A stretch of 64,000 bases of DNA. Source: Bog-793 sp050013835. Its GTDB lineage: Bacteria > Actinomycetota > Acidimicrobiia > Acidimicrobiales > Bog-793. The notes under the pieces are model-generated. The model did no database searches and was not told where the DNA came from. It saw only the letters and a program-made list of their open reading frames with translations. Within the stretch, counting starts at the first letter, position 1. Each line of letters starts with the position of its first letter. The stretch spans positions 107,211 through 171,210 of the forward strand of contig JBEKEM010000003.1 in assembly GCA_050013835.1 (NCBI GenBank). Direction: 5' to 3'. Shown piece after piece: positions 54,054-63,408 of the stretch. The translations under genes and the position numbers were made by a program.

Positions 54054-55198
54054 CGGCCGCCTCCCGCCAGCTCGACGGCCCTCCGGGCGGCGGAGAGCAT
54101 CGTCGGCTCCACCATGAGCCGCTCCGAGAGGTGGGGGGCGAGGAGCGCCTGCGCCTCGGCGGAGCGCGTGCCGTCGAGACGGACGACGATCGGCGAGGCG
54201 AGCTGCACCCGTTCGAGCGCGCCCAGCACGCCGCGGGCGACGTCGTCGCAACGGACGATCCCCCCGAAGACGTTGACGAGGATGGCGCGGACCCTGCCGT
54301 CGGAGTTGATCACCTCGAGGGCGCCGGCCATCGCCTCCGCGTTCGCCGCGCCGCCGATGTCGAGGAAGTTCGCCGCCGCCCCACCGGCCTGGCTCACGAC
54401 ATCGAGCGTGCTCATCGCCAGGCCCGCCCCGTTGGCGATGATGCCCACGGAACCGTCGAGTCCGACGTAGCTCAGGCCCTTGGCACGCGCGGCCCGCTCG
54501 CGGGGATCGTCCGGCTCGGCGTCGGCGAACTCGGACCACTCCGGATGGCGGAAGGCCGCCTCGTCGTCGAGGATGACCTTGGCGTCGAGGGCGCGGACCT
54601 CGCCGGTCGCCGTGACGGCGAGCGGGTTCACCTCGACGAGGTCGGCGTCGCCCTCGACGTAGCAACGGTGGAGCCGCCGGATCACGTCGGCGACGCCGTC
54701 GCGCGCCGCGGCGTCGATGCCGGCCGCCGCGACCAGGGCCTCCGCCCCGCCCGCCGTCAGGCCATCGAGCGGGTTGATCTCGAGCCGGGCGATCGCTTCC
54801 GGGTCGGTCTCGGCGACCTCCTCGACGTCAACGCCGCCCTCGGCGCTCAGCATCGCGAGGTCGAGCTTGGCGGCGCGATCGAGCGTGAAACTCACGTAGT
54901 ACTCGTGGGCGATCTCGGCCGCTTCCTCGATCCAGAGCCGGCCGACGGTGTGGCCCTGGATCACGAGCCCGAGGATCGCCTCAGCGCTCGCGGCGGCCCC
55001 GGCGTGGTCGGCCGCGACCTGCACGCCGCCGGCTTTGCCCCGGCCGCCCGTCTTCACCTGCGCCTTCAGGACGACTGGATAGCCGATCCTGTCGGCGGCC
55101 GCGACCGCCGCGTCGACGGTGTCGGCGACCGAACCTCGGCCGACCGGGACACCGAAACGGGCAAGGTACCGCTTGCCCTGGTGCTCGTAGAGATCCAC
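54050..55198 (-). CDS. sucC: Succinyl-CoA synthetase beta subunit
   Basis: A 382-aa ATP-grasp subunit. It starts MDLYEHQGKRYLARFGVPV and has VLKAQVKTGGRGKAGGV, LEINPL, DLVEVNPLAV, NGAGLAMSTLD and VNVFGGIVRCDDVARG. GTG at 55198 is the only start fitting the family's N-terminus; its ribosome site (GAGGGGACGGG) is weak. It opens the minus-strand run through folD. Confidence 0.95.
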   Translation of the reverse strand: MDLYEHQGKRYLARFGVPVGRGSVADTVDAAVAAADRIGYPVVLKAQVKTGGRGKAGGVQVAADHAGAAASAEAILGLVIQGHTVGRLWIEEAAEIAHEYYVSFTLDRAAKLDLAMLSAEGGVDVEEVAETDPEAIARLEINPLDGLTAGGAEALVAAAGIDAAARDGVADVIRRLHRCYVEGDADLVEVNPLAVTATGEVRALDAKVILDDEAAFRHPEWSEFADAEPDDPRERAARAKGLSYVGLDGSVGIIANGAGLAMSTLDVVSQAGGAAANFLDIGGAANAEAMAGALEVINSDGRVRAILVNVFGGIVRCDDVARGVLGALERVQLASPIVVRLDGTRSAEAQALLAPHLSERLMVEPTMLSAARRAVELAGGGR

Positions 55199-55536
55199 CT
55201 ACCCGTCCCCTCGACGCTTCTCCGGACGCGGGCTGCAAAGAATCGACGATCTCGCTGGACGCCGCCGGAAGAACCTTCGTCGGGGTGATCCTATTTGGGA
55301 CGGGCGAGCGCAGGCTCCGAAGTCGGCTCGGGCGTTCGGCCCCGTGCACGGTCGTCTCGCCACCACCAGCCGGCGCCCCGGCCGTCGGGGCCGTCCGTCA
55401 CCTCGCCAACGCGATGCCGGCCCGCAACGCGATTGGAATTCGGCCTCGCCCGCCCGGGGGTGGGCGGCGGCATCGCCGACGGGTGAGGCCGTTAACGTCG
55501 CCGGGAAAAACCGCCGTCCACGGGAGGGGGGACCCG
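55199..55536. other. Divergent intergenic region, sucC to hemerythrin-like gene
   Basis: 338 bp without a supported gene. It must hold the sucC promoter and that of the hemerythrin-like gene. I cannot point to clear boxes; a GGGAGGGGG ribosome site is just before 55537. Confidence 0.4.
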
Positions 55537-56202
55537 ATGACAGCAAACGATCCGAATCTCACCGACGTCCGCGACATGTACTCGGTGCACGAGGCGTTCC
55601 GGCGCGGCTTTCGAGACGCACCGGGCCAGCTTGCCTCGGTGCACGACGGGGACACCGAGCGTGCTGCCCGTCTTGCGGACTACCTCGGCGAGCTTCTCTG
55701 GCTTCTGCACGCCCATCACGCCGGAGAGGACGACATTCTGTACCCGCTCCTCGTCGCGCGGGCGCCCGAGCACCAGGAACTGTTCTCGCGGATGGATTCC
55801 CAGCATTCCGCCGTCTCGTCCGGCCTCGCCGCGGCCCAGCATGCCGCGGAGCGCTTCGGGGCATCGGGTTCGGTCGCCGACGGACGGGCGCTCGCCGAGG
55901 CGTGTGCATCGCTTCTCGAGACGCTCTCGGTGCACCTCGGCCAGGAGGAAGAGGAGCTGTTGCCGATTACGGCACGGGTCGTTTCGCCCGCCGAGTGGGA
56001 GTCCCTGCCGCGGCACGCGTTCTCGCTATACGCGGGCGAGCGGGTGTGGCTGCCCTTCGGACTGGCGACCGAGGCGATGCCCGCCGACCTTTGGGAGGGA
56101 ATGCGCACCCACCTGCCCCCGCCCATCTCCGCGATGTGGTTCGGCGGCGGCGCCGACGCATTCGCCGCGGAGATGGCGGAGATCCGGGGGGGCGCGACCT
56201 GA
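55537..56202 (+). CDS. Hemerythrin-like (HHE) domain protein
   Basis: A 221-aa helical protein. Histidines and glutamates expected for a di-iron site are placed along the bundle: YSVHEAFRR, LLHAHHAGEDDILYPLL, DSQHSAVS, and VHLGQEEEELLP. Such proteins bind oxygen, NO or iron or take part in stress repair. The second half, with SLYAGERVWLPFG, matches actinobacterial versions. ATG at 55537 with a strong upstream GGGAGGGGG. Confidence 0.88.
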   Translation: MTANDPNLTDVRDMYSVHEAFRRGFRDAPGQLASVHDGDTERAARLADYLGELLWLLHAHHAGEDDILYPLLVARAPEHQELFSRMDSQHSAVSSGLAAAQHAAERFGASGSVADGRALAEACASLLETLSVHLGQEEEELLPITARVVSPAEWESLPRHAFSLYAGERVWLPFGLATEAMPADLWEGMRTHLPPPISAMWFGGGADAFAAEMAEIRGGAT

Positions 56203-56454
56203 CCCTCCGTGGCGCGAGGCGGGTTGCCGGACGGGCGACCGCAGCACCGCCGCACGCGGGGCGAAGGTCGCGCTATTCGTTCACGTCGCCGCGGCGGCGG
56301 ACGCGACCGTCTGTGGAGGCCGCGGTGGCTTGGCCAGGTTGAGAGGCGTCGCGGGAATCACGCCCAGTCGCCTGTTGGCTGCGAGCCGCGCCGGCGGATC
56401 CGAATGACCGACTGGTCGTGGCGGCCGCGCCACAACCGAGCATGGTCCGTCCCG

Positions 56455-58752
56455 TCAGGCGCGCTTCAGAGGCGTGGCGGAAAGCAGGAAGCGCTTCTCC
56501 CCGTGCCGATCGAAGGCGATCACCGCCTCTGCCTTGGCCCCCTCGCCGCGCGCTTCGACGACGACGCCTTCGCCCCAGCGGGCGTGCACGATGCGGTCGC
56601 CGGGAACGAGCCCGAGCGACTCGGCGCCAGTCGTCGCCCCCGGCACACCGACCTGCCGGGACAGGCGGGAACCGGACCGGCCGAACGACGGCGGCACGTC
56701 GAACTCCGGGTCGCGCCGATGCACCGCCGGCCACGCCGCCGGCGCCACGCCGAGGTCGACGATCAGATGCTCCGGGATCTCCTTCATGAAGCGGCTCTGC
56801 AGGCTCTCGCGGCTCTGCCCGAACAGCGTCCTCTCCCACGTGTGGGTGAGGTAAAGGCGCTTGCGCGCCCGCGTGATCCCGACGTAGCAGAGCCGGCGCT
56901 CCTCCTCGAGGTCGTCAGGCTCCGCCATCGCGCGGTCGTGCGGGAAGACACCCTCCTCCATGCCCGTGAGGAACACGACGTCGAACTCGAGCCCCTTGGC
57001 GGCGTGGAGCGTCATGAGACACACCCGACCGCCGGAGTCGTCGAGGTCGTCGGTCGCCGCGACCAACGCCATCGACTGCAGGAACGTCTCCAGGTCCTCG
57101 TGACTGGCGCCCACCGAGATGAGCTCGGCGAGGTTCTCGAGGCGGCCCTCGGCCTCGAGCGCGCCGAATCCGCCAAGCGCGGCCTCGGCCTCGAGCGCGT
57201 CGCGATAGCCGCTGCGACGGAGCACCTCGGCGAGGATCTCCCCCGGACGTTGCGCCGCCAGATCACCGAAACCGGCAACGAGCTCGCGGAATCCGGCGAT
57301 CGCGCGCAACGCCCGGCCCGTGACCCCGGCCTGCCGGGGCTCGGCGACCACGCCAGCGAAGGACTCGCCGGCCCGCGCGGCATGCTCGGCGATCCGCGCG
57401 ACCGTCGTCGCGCCGATGCCCCGTTTCGGGACGTTGATCACCCGGCGCAGCGAGACCTCATCGTCAGGGTTGGCGACGAGACGAAGGTAGGCGAGGGCGT
57501 CGCGCACTTCCCGGCGGTCGTAGAAGCGGGCGCCCCCGATCACCTGGTACGGCACCCCCCGGTCGGCGAGCGCCTGCTCGATCGCCCGGCTCTGGGCGTT
57601 CGTGCGGTAGAAGACGGCGATCTCGCCGCGTCGGATCCGCCGGGCGCGGCTCAGCTCCTCCACCTCGTTGGCGACGAACATCGCCTCGCCCCGCTCGTCG
57701 CCGGCCCGGTAGCGCAGGACCTTCTCGCCCTCGCCGAGGGCCGACCACAGGGACTTCTCCTCGCGCATCAGGTTGTTGCCGATGACCGCGTTGGCGACGT
57801 CGAGGATCGTCTGGGTGGAGCGGTAGTTCTGGTCCAGAACGATCGTGCGCGCCTCCGGGAAGGCGCGTTCGAACTCCATCAGGTTGCGGATCTCGGCCCC
57901 CCGGAACCGGTAGATGCTCTGGTCGGTGTCGCCGACGACGCAGACGTTGCGGTGGACGGCGCCGACGAGCGTCACGATCTCGTTCTGCGCCCGGTTGGTG
58001 TCCTGGTACTCGTCGACCAGTACGTGCTGGAAGCGCTCCTGATAGCGGCCGAGCACCTCCGGGTCCGTCTGGAAGAGGCGGACGACCACCGACAACAGGT
58101 CGTCGAAGTCGAGCGCGTTGCCGACCTTCAACCGGCGCTCGTACTCGGTGAAGACCTCGGCGATGCGCCGCTCGTAGAGCGTGTAGGCCCGCTCCTCGTA
58201 GCCCCGGGCGTCGAGCAGCTCCGTCTTGGCCTGGCTGATCGCCCCGAGGACGGCCCGCGAGGGGAAGCGCTTGGCGTCGATGCCGAGGTCGGCGAGCACG
58301 TGCTCGACGAGGCGGCGGCTGTCCCCCTCGTCGTAGATCGAGAACCCCGGGCGGTAGCCGATCCGGTCCGTCTCGCGCCGCAGGATCCGGGCGCAGGCCG
58401 AGTGGAACGTCGAGAGCCACATCCGCTCGGCGTCGGCGCCGACGAGCTCGACGACGCGCCGCCGGACCTCGTCGGCCGCCTTGTTCGTGAACGTGATGCC
58501 GAGGATCCGCCAGGGCTCGACACCCGTGGCGACGAGCCGAGCGATCCGGCGGGTGAGGACCCGGGTCTTGCCGGATCCCGCCCCGGCGACGACGACGAGC
58601 GGTCCCCCGTCGTAGCAGACCGCCTCGAGCTGGGGGGGATTGAGGTCCTCGAGGATCGACCCCAGCGCCTGGGCACGCCCCCCCGCGCCGGACGGGCCCT
58701 CGCCCGGCCGGCCGGACGGGCCGTCGGGCGCGCGCCGGCCGCTCAACGCCAC
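56455..58752 (-). CDS. pcrA: UvrD/PcrA-type DNA helicase
   Basis: A 765-aa superfamily 1A helicase for repair and rolling-circle replication. Motifs: Q motif LNPPQLEAV, Walker A AGAGSGKT, Ia GITFTNKAA, II VDEYQDTN, III GDTDQSIYRFRGA, IV LDQNYRST, V TLHAAKGLEFDVVFL, VI EERRLCYVGITRAR. The C-terminal tail has VHARWGEGVV, the PcrA RNA-polymerase-contact Tudor-like region. GTG at 58752 is 7 bp past guaA. Confidence 0.93.
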   Translation of the reverse strand: MALSGRRAPDGPSGRPGEGPSGAGGRAQALGSILEDLNPPQLEAVCYDGGPLVVVAGAGSGKTRVLTRRIARLVATGVEPWRILGITFTNKAADEVRRRVVELVGADAERMWLSTFHSACARILRRETDRIGYRPGFSIYDEGDSRRLVEHVLADLGIDAKRFPSRAVLGAISQAKTELLDARGYEERAYTLYERRIAEVFTEYERRLKVGNALDFDDLLSVVVRLFQTDPEVLGRYQERFQHVLVDEYQDTNRAQNEIVTLVGAVHRNVCVVGDTDQSIYRFRGAEIRNLMEFERAFPEARTIVLDQNYRSTQTILDVANAVIGNNLMREEKSLWSALGEGEKVLRYRAGDERGEAMFVANEVEELSRARRIRRGEIAVFYRTNAQSRAIEQALADRGVPYQVIGGARFYDRREVRDALAYLRLVANPDDEVSLRRVINVPKRGIGATTVARIAEHAARAGESFAGVVAEPRQAGVTGRALRAIAGFRELVAGFGDLAAQRPGEILAEVLRRSGYRDALEAEAALGGFGALEAEGRLENLAELISVGASHEDLETFLQSMALVAATDDLDDSGGRVCLMTLHAAKGLEFDVVFLTGMEEGVFPHDRAMAEPDDLEEERRLCYVGITRARKRLYLTHTWERTLFGQSRESLQSRFMKEIPEHLIVDLGVAPAAWPAVHRRDPEFDVPPSFGRSGSRLSRQVGVPGATTGAESLGLVPGDRIVHARWGEGVVVEARGEGAKAEAVIAFDRHGEKRFLLSATPLKRA

Positions 58753-58759
58753 GCGCCCC

Positions 58760-60298
58760 TCACTCCCATTCGATCGTGCCCGGCGGCTTCGACGTGATGT
58801 CGTAGGTGACGCGGTTCACCCCGTCCACCTCGTTGATGATCCGGCTCGAGAGCCGCTCCAGCAGCTCGTACGGCAGGCGCGCCCAGTCGGCCGTCATGGC
58901 GTCGTCGCTCGTCACGGCGCGCACGACGATCGGGTACTCGTAGGTCCGCTCGTCCCCCATCACGCCCACCGCCCGGACGGCCGGGAGGACGGCGAAGGAC
59001 TGCCACAGCTCACGTAGCAACCCCGCGCGCCGCACTTCGTCGAGGACGATGGCGTCTGCCGCCCGGAGGATCTCCGCCCGTTCGGGGGTCACTGCGCCGA
59101 CGATCCGGACCGCCAGCCCGGGACCGGGGAACGGCTGGCGCCAGACGATCTCCTCGGGCAGTCCCAGCTCCTCGCCCACGGCGCGCACCTCGTCCTTGAA
59201 GAGCAGCCGCAGCGGCTCGATGAGCCCGAGCGCCATCTCGGCGGGCAGGCCGCCGACGTTGTGGTGCGACTTGATCGTCGCCGCGGCCTCGGTGCCCGAC
59301 TCGATGACGTCCGGGTACAGCGTCCCCTGGGCGAGGTAGGCGACGCCGGGGATGGTGGCGGCGACCTCCTCGAAGATCCGGATGAACAGCTCGCCGATGA
59401 TCTTGCGCTTCTCCTCGGGGTCGGCAACGTCGCGCAGCGATGCGAAGAACCGGTCGGACGCCTTCACATGGTGGAGGTCGATCCCGAACTGGCGGCGGAA
59501 GGTCTCCTCGACCTGCTCGGCCTCGCCGGCGCGCATGAGGCCCGTGTCGACGAAGACGCACGAGAGCTGCTGGCCGACGGCCTTGTGGACGAGCGCCGCC
59601 GTCACCGCCGAGTCGACCCCGCCGGAGAGGGCGCACAGCACGCGGGCTTCCCCGACCGTCGCGCGCACCTCGTCGATCGCCGCCTCGATGACCGAGATGC
59701 GCGTCCAGGTGGGGCGGCAGTCACAGATGTCGTAGACGAACCGCTTCAACAGCTCCTGGCCCCGCGGGGTGTGGGCCACCTCCGGGTGGAACTGCACGCC
59801 GAAAAGGCCCCGCGCCACGTGCTCGAAAGCGGCGACGGCGACGTCGGGGGTCGAGGCGATCGTGGCCGAGCCCGGCGGGGCCGCGACGATCGAGTCGGCG
59901 TGGCTCATCCAGACCTCGGTCGTGTCGGGCCAGCCCGAGAGGAGCACCGAGCGCGGGTCGCAGTGCAGCTCGGTCCGGCCGTACTCGCCGCTCCCGGTGC
60001 GGCGGACCTCGCCCCCGAGCTGCTGCACGATGAGCTGGGCGCCGTAGCAGATGCCGAGGACGGGGACCCCGAGCTCGTAGACCGCCGGGTCGACCATCGG
60101 GGCCTGGTCGGCGTAGACCGACATCGGCCCACCCGAGAGGATGATCCCCTTCGGGGAGTGCCGCGCCATCTCCTCCGCCGTCGCCGAGTGCGGCACGATC
60201 TCGGAGTAGACGTGCGCCTCGCGGACCCTGCGGGCGATCAGCTGGGCGTACTGGGCGCCGAAGTCGACGACGAGAACCGTGTCGAAACCGGCGGCCAC
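58760..60298 (-). CDS. guaA: GMP synthase (glutamine-hydrolysing)
   Basis: A 512-aa enzyme making GMP from XMP. The class I amidotransferase domain has nucleophile C84 in GICYGAQ and FHPEVAHT. The PP-loop is LSGGVDSAVTAAL, followed by FVDTGLMR. The C-terminal dimerisation domain ends NRVTYDITSKPPGTIEWE, the almost universal ending. GTG at 60298. Confidence 0.96.
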   Translation of the reverse strand: MAAGFDTVLVVDFGAQYAQLIARRVREAHVYSEIVPHSATAEEMARHSPKGIILSGGPMSVYADQAPMVDPAVYELGVPVLGICYGAQLIVQQLGGEVRRTGSGEYGRTELHCDPRSVLLSGWPDTTEVWMSHADSIVAAPPGSATIASTPDVAVAAFEHVARGLFGVQFHPEVAHTPRGQELLKRFVYDICDCRPTWTRISVIEAAIDEVRATVGEARVLCALSGGVDSAVTAALVHKAVGQQLSCVFVDTGLMRAGEAEQVEETFRRQFGIDLHHVKASDRFFASLRDVADPEEKRKIIGELFIRIFEEVAATIPGVAYLAQGTLYPDVIESGTEAAATIKSHHNVGGLPAEMALGLIEPLRLLFKDEVRAVGEELGLPEEIVWRQPFPGPGLAVRIVGAVTPERAEILRAADAIVLDEVRRAGLLRELWQSFAVLPAVRAVGVMGDERTYEYPIVVRAVTSDDAMTADWARLPYELLERLSSRIINEVDGVNRVTYDITSKPPGTIEWE

Positions 60299-60375
60299 CA
60301 GCCGAGGCTACCAAGGGCCCCCGCCGGCGGGGCCAACATCCGTCCTGTCTCCGACGGCGCCCCGCACGGAAGGCG

Positions 60376-60393
60376 GGTAGTGGGCCAGTTTGA
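60376..60393 (+). repeat. Cassette-type terminal repeat (solo or decayed)
   Basis: GGTAGTGGGCCAGTTTGA, 16 of 18 identical to the cassette's left end. Its likely partner is the inverted copy at 61140. No flanking direct repeat is found for this pair. Confidence 0.6.
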
Positions 60394-60529
60394 CGGGTCC
60401 GATCAACGATGGCCTTCGTGGTGGCGACGTGGCCGGACTCGCGGCGGTGTTCGTGAAGGGGGCAAGGCACTCAACCCGTCTGTGAGGCAGGCACCAGTCG
60501 GGGCAATGCAGCACGAGCGAGCGGACATG

Positions 60530-60690
60530 GGTGTGCTCAGCACCATGGGCAAACCCGCCACCGGGATGGTGGAGGCGGCGCGGGCAACTGGGGTCTACGA
60601 GCGCCCACCCTCTCGCAACCGCCACCTGCGGGTTCAGCTCATCACGGTGCTAGAACTTCTCGAGGGCAAGCGACCAAATGCCCACCGTGA
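60530..60690 (+). pseudogene. Remnant resembling the C-terminus of a DNA methyltransferase
   Basis: The translated stretch KPATGMVEAARATGVYE, then RNRHLRVQLITVLELLEGKRP, resembles the ending found on many site-specific DNA-methyltransferases and related proteins (a GFY segment, then PRIQILTIEELLxGK). The upstream catalytic part is absent and the frame has no proper start. The match is from memory of the family ending, not an alignment. Confidence 0.35.
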
Positions 60691-60841
60691 TGCTGCCGTA
60701 CAGCAAAGCCAGTCCATCGCCCCACCCAGAGGCGGTGTCGCTTCTCGAGGGCGTGGAAGGACTGACCAAGACTTTCGCGATCGGTTCCATCAAGACGCGG
60801 CGGCGAAAGGGTCGTCGCACTGACCATCAAAGGAGATTGCG

Positions 60842-61024
60842 ATGAAGGTTCGACTCTTGGGACGCGCCCTGAGACTCGCGGCAGTCGTGTTGTTCGTACT
60901 GGCGATAATCGCGGGAGCGAACACGACAGCTGGGACGTCTCTCGGTGTCAGCGTGTTTGTCTGGCTCCCCGCCGGGCTGTTGGCTCTTGCGCTCGATCAA
61001 CTGTACGGATCGACAAAACGGTAG
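60842..61024 (+). CDS. Small two-helix membrane protein
   Basis: A 60-aa protein with a strong ribosome site (AAAGGAG at 60828-60834). Two hydrophobic segments (about 9-26 and 35-53) are joined by a short polar turn, with basic residues at both ends. Small membrane proteins of this plan are common in actinobacteria and lack a known role. The TAG stop falls inside the decayed repeat that begins at 61020. Confidence 0.6.
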   Translation: MKVRLLGRALRLAAVVLFVLAIIAGANTTAGTSLGVSVFVWLPAGLLALALDQLYGSTKR

Positions 61025-61157
61025 TGGCCTAGTTCGGGGACCGGACGCTGTTTTGTCCTCGCCCACATCGCCATCCCGCAGAGCGCCGAACGTTCGTCCG
61101 ATACCGGCGGGGATGCAAGGTCGACGTCAATCGGGGGAGTCGAACTAGCCCACCAGA
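61020..61157. repeat. 138-bp MITE-like element
   Basis: It starts GGTAGTGGCCTAGTTCG and ends, read inward, TCTGGTGGGCTAGTTCG (13 of 17 identical). These ends belong to the same family as the cassette ends. No coding frame is inside. It may be a non-autonomous element or a deletion product. Confidence 0.45.
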
Positions 61158-61242
61158 GAACGGGGCGGGCGAGCAGGCGGCCGCTACACTGCCGCCTCGT
61201 CGAGGCGGCCCGCGCACCCGCCGTCTGGGAGGTTCGCCCCCG

Positions 61243-62079
61243 ATGCGTTGCGATCTCGAAGGTGCCCCGATCCACTACGACTCGTTCGGCTCCGGCAGGC
61301 CGCTCGTCGTCCTCCACGGCATGCCGCTCGACCGGCACGCCTCGATCCACGAGTTCGAGCCGATCCTCTCGGCGAGGACCGGCTGGCGGCGCATCTACCC
61401 CGATCTCCCCGGGCACGGCGAGACCGCGGGGGCGGCGGCGGTCACGACCCCCGACGAGCTGCTCGGAGTGCTGGCCGAATTCGTGACCGCGGTCCTCGGA
61501 AACACGCGCCTCGTCCTGGCCGGAACCTCCTTCGGCGGCTACCTCGCCCGCGGCCTCGTTCACCGCCTCGGCGGGCGGATCGACGGCCTGTGCCTCAACG
61601 TCCCCGCCGTCGTGCGCGACACCACGGGGACCCGCGCGCCGCGCCTCGTCGTCGCCGATGAAGAGGCGATCGCCGCCAAGTCCCGCGACGACGGCTGGGC
61701 CTGGTACGGCGAGCTCGCCGTCGCCGACTCCGCCGCCAACAGGGAGTACGCCGCGGCGGTGAACGAGGCCGAGACGGACGCCGCCTATCTCGAGGCCCTG
61801 CACGGGAGCGGCACCCCCTGCTCGTTCGAGCGGGAGACGTTGCCGACGCCGTTGGCGGCGCCGACGCTCATCCTCGCCGGCCGCCAGGACAACGTCGTCG
61901 GCTACGAGGCCGCGCTGTCGATCCTGCCCTCGTACCCGCGGGCGACCCTCGCCGTCCTCGACCGGGCGGGGCACATGCTGCGCGGAGAGCAGCCGCTCCT
62001 CTTCGCCGCCCTCGTCAACGAGTGGCTCGACCGCGTGGAGGAATGGATCGGCGCCGGGCGACCCGGCGCCGGCGGCTGA
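61243..62079 (+). CDS. Alpha/beta hydrolase
   Basis: A 278-aa hydrolase. The oxyanion region is VVLHGMPLDRH and the nucleophile elbow is GTSFGG with S96. The acid is in LAGRQDNVVG (Asp) and the histidine in DRAGHMLRGEQ. It resembles esterase- or lactonase-like enzymes of the family; the substrate is unknown. Its ATG is preceded by a GGGAGG. Confidence 0.88.
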   Translation: MRCDLEGAPIHYDSFGSGRPLVVLHGMPLDRHASIHEFEPILSARTGWRRIYPDLPGHGETAGAAAVTTPDELLGVLAEFVTAVLGNTRLVLAGTSFGGYLARGLVHRLGGRIDGLCLNVPAVVRDTTGTRAPRLVVADEEAIAAKSRDDGWAWYGELAVADSAANREYAAAVNEAETDAAYLEALHGSGTPCSFERETLPTPLAAPTLILAGRQDNVVGYEAALSILPSYPRATLAVLDRAGHMLRGEQPLLFAALVNEWLDRVEEWIGAGRPGAGG

Positions 62080-62113
62080 CCGGCGCCGAGTCCGGGAGAC
62101 GGGAGGATCCGGG

Positions 62114-62596
62114 ATGCTCGAGGTCCGCACGGACGACGTCCTTTGGTACGTCGACCACTCGCTCGATGAAATGGCGGCGATCCTGCGCCGGCTCGGCGAC
62201 GGGCTGGCGAACAGGCGACCCGGCCTGGCGGGGGCGAACTCGCCGTTCGCGATCGTCACCCACTGCCTCGGCGTGATGGAGTTCTGGGCCGGCGAGATGA
62301 TCGCCGGCCGCACGGTCGCGCGCGATCGCGCCGCCGAGTTCACGGCGACGGGGGCGGTCGAGGACCTCGTCGGGGCGATCGCGGCGGCGCGGCGGCGACT
62401 CGGCGAGGACCTCCGCTCGCTCGAGTCACTTGCCCCGCCGCGCCGCCCGGCACAAGACGGGGACGCCGGACTCCCCTTCGCCTCGACCCAGGGCGGGGTG
62501 GTCCTCCACGTCCTCGAGGAGCTGATGCAGCATCTCGGTCAGCTCGAGGTCACCCGCGACCTGCTCGTCGCCCGCCCGCCCGGTCCGTCCGCCTGA
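62114..62596 (+). CDS. DinB/DUF664-like protein
   Basis: A 160-aa four-helix protein. The histidines expected to bind a metal are in IVTHCLGVMEFWAGEM and VVLHVLEELMQHLGQLEVTRDLL. DinB-like proteins include thiol-dependent S-transferases (mycothiol or bacillithiol). It lies 34 bp after the hydrolase gene and may share its transcript. Function is inferred from fold only. Confidence 0.8.
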   Translation: MLEVRTDDVLWYVDHSLDEMAAILRRLGDGLANRRPGLAGANSPFAIVTHCLGVMEFWAGEMIAGRTVARDRAAEFTATGAVEDLVGAIAAARRRLGEDLRSLESLAPPRRPAQDGDAGLPFASTQGGVVLHVLEELMQHLGQLEVTRDLLVARPPGPSA

Positions 62597-62631
62597 GGCC
62601 CGGCTCGGGAGCTGGGCGGCCCGACGGCTCG

Positions 62632-63408
62632 TCAGACCCAGTAGCGGACGGCCACCGCGAGGCCCAGGGCGACGACGAGGCCGCGCAGGACGGCCGGGCT
62701 GACAAGGTGGACGACCCGGGCGCCAGCGGCAGCGCCGACCATGCTCGTCGGCGCCATCACCGCGACGAACGTCCACGCGACGTGTCCCGAGAAGGCGAGA
62801 AAGGCGCTCGCGACCAATCCGACGACGAACGAGAGCGCCTGCTTCACGGCGTTGAGCCGCGGGAGGCCGTCGTCCGAGAACAGCCCCAGGAAGGCGAGCA
62901 GCATGATGCCGAGCCCTGCCCCGAAGAACCCCCCGTAGACCGAGGAGCAGAACACCCCCAGGCCCGCCGCGACTCCGGGGCGGTCGTGCGGCCGGGCAGG
63001 GCTCGGGCCCGCGGCCTTCCGCCGCGCCGCGATGGCGCGCAACCGGTCCTGCCCAACGAGCAGGGCGCAGGCGAACAGGATGAGGAACGGCACGACCCGG
63101 CGGAAATCCTGGGCCGAGGTGAGGACGAGGAGCACCGAGCCGACGAGCCCGCCAGAGGCGGCGAAGATCCCGAGCCTCGCCGTCCTCGTCCCCTGGCCCG
63201 CCAGATCGGCACGCTGGCCGTACGTCCCGGCGGCGTAGCCCGGCGTGAGCGAGATGATGTTCGTCACGTTCGCCCGCACCGGCGAGAGCCCGAGTGCAGC
63301 CAGCGCGGGGAACGAGACGAGCGTGCCGCCGCCCGCGACCGCGTTGGCGACCCCGGCGATGCAGCCGGCACCGCCTGCCAGCACGTAGCCCAGCCAACCG
63401 AGGTTCAT
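62632..63408 (-). CDS. TauE/SafE-family membrane permease
   Basis: A 258-aa protein with about eight hydrophobic segments. The two internal repeats start AGGAGCIAGVANAVAGGGTLVSFPAL and GVFCSSVYGGFFGAGLGIMLLAFL, the standard signatures. Family members export sulfite, sulfoacetate or similar anions. ATG at 63408 begins the first repeat; 24 more codons upstream are open but unlike the family. Substrate unknown. Confidence 0.88.
   Translation of the reverse strand: MNLGWLGYVLAGGAGCIAGVANAVAGGGTLVSFPALAALGLSPVRANVTNIISLTPGYAAGTYGQRADLAGQGTRTARLGIFAASGGLVGSVLLVLTSAQDFRRVVPFLILFACALLVGQDRLRAIAARRKAAGPSPARPHDRPGVAAGLGVFCSSVYGGFFGAGLGIMLLAFLGLFSDDGLPRLNAVKQALSFVVGLVASAFLAFSGHVAWTFVAVMAPTSMVGAAAGARVVHLVSPAVLRGLVVALGLAVAVRYWV

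Larger units (their letters stand above)
60299..60841. other. Decayed repeat region with methyltransferase-tail remnant
   Basis: 543 bp without an intact gene. At 60376 it carries GGTAGTGGGCCAGTTTGA, the end sequence of the 40340-49999 cassette. Next comes the remnant at 60530-60690, described separately. Confidence 0.5.

Noticed and set aside
56209..58797. An 862-codon plus-strand frame opposite pcrA
   Set aside because: pcrA has all helicase motifs in order; the opposite frame is typical GC shadow.
60368..61170. A target-site duplication around the 60376-61157 repeat pair
   Set aside because: The 8 bp on the left (GGAAGGCG) have no match at the right border, nor do those around 61020; no duplication can be claimed.
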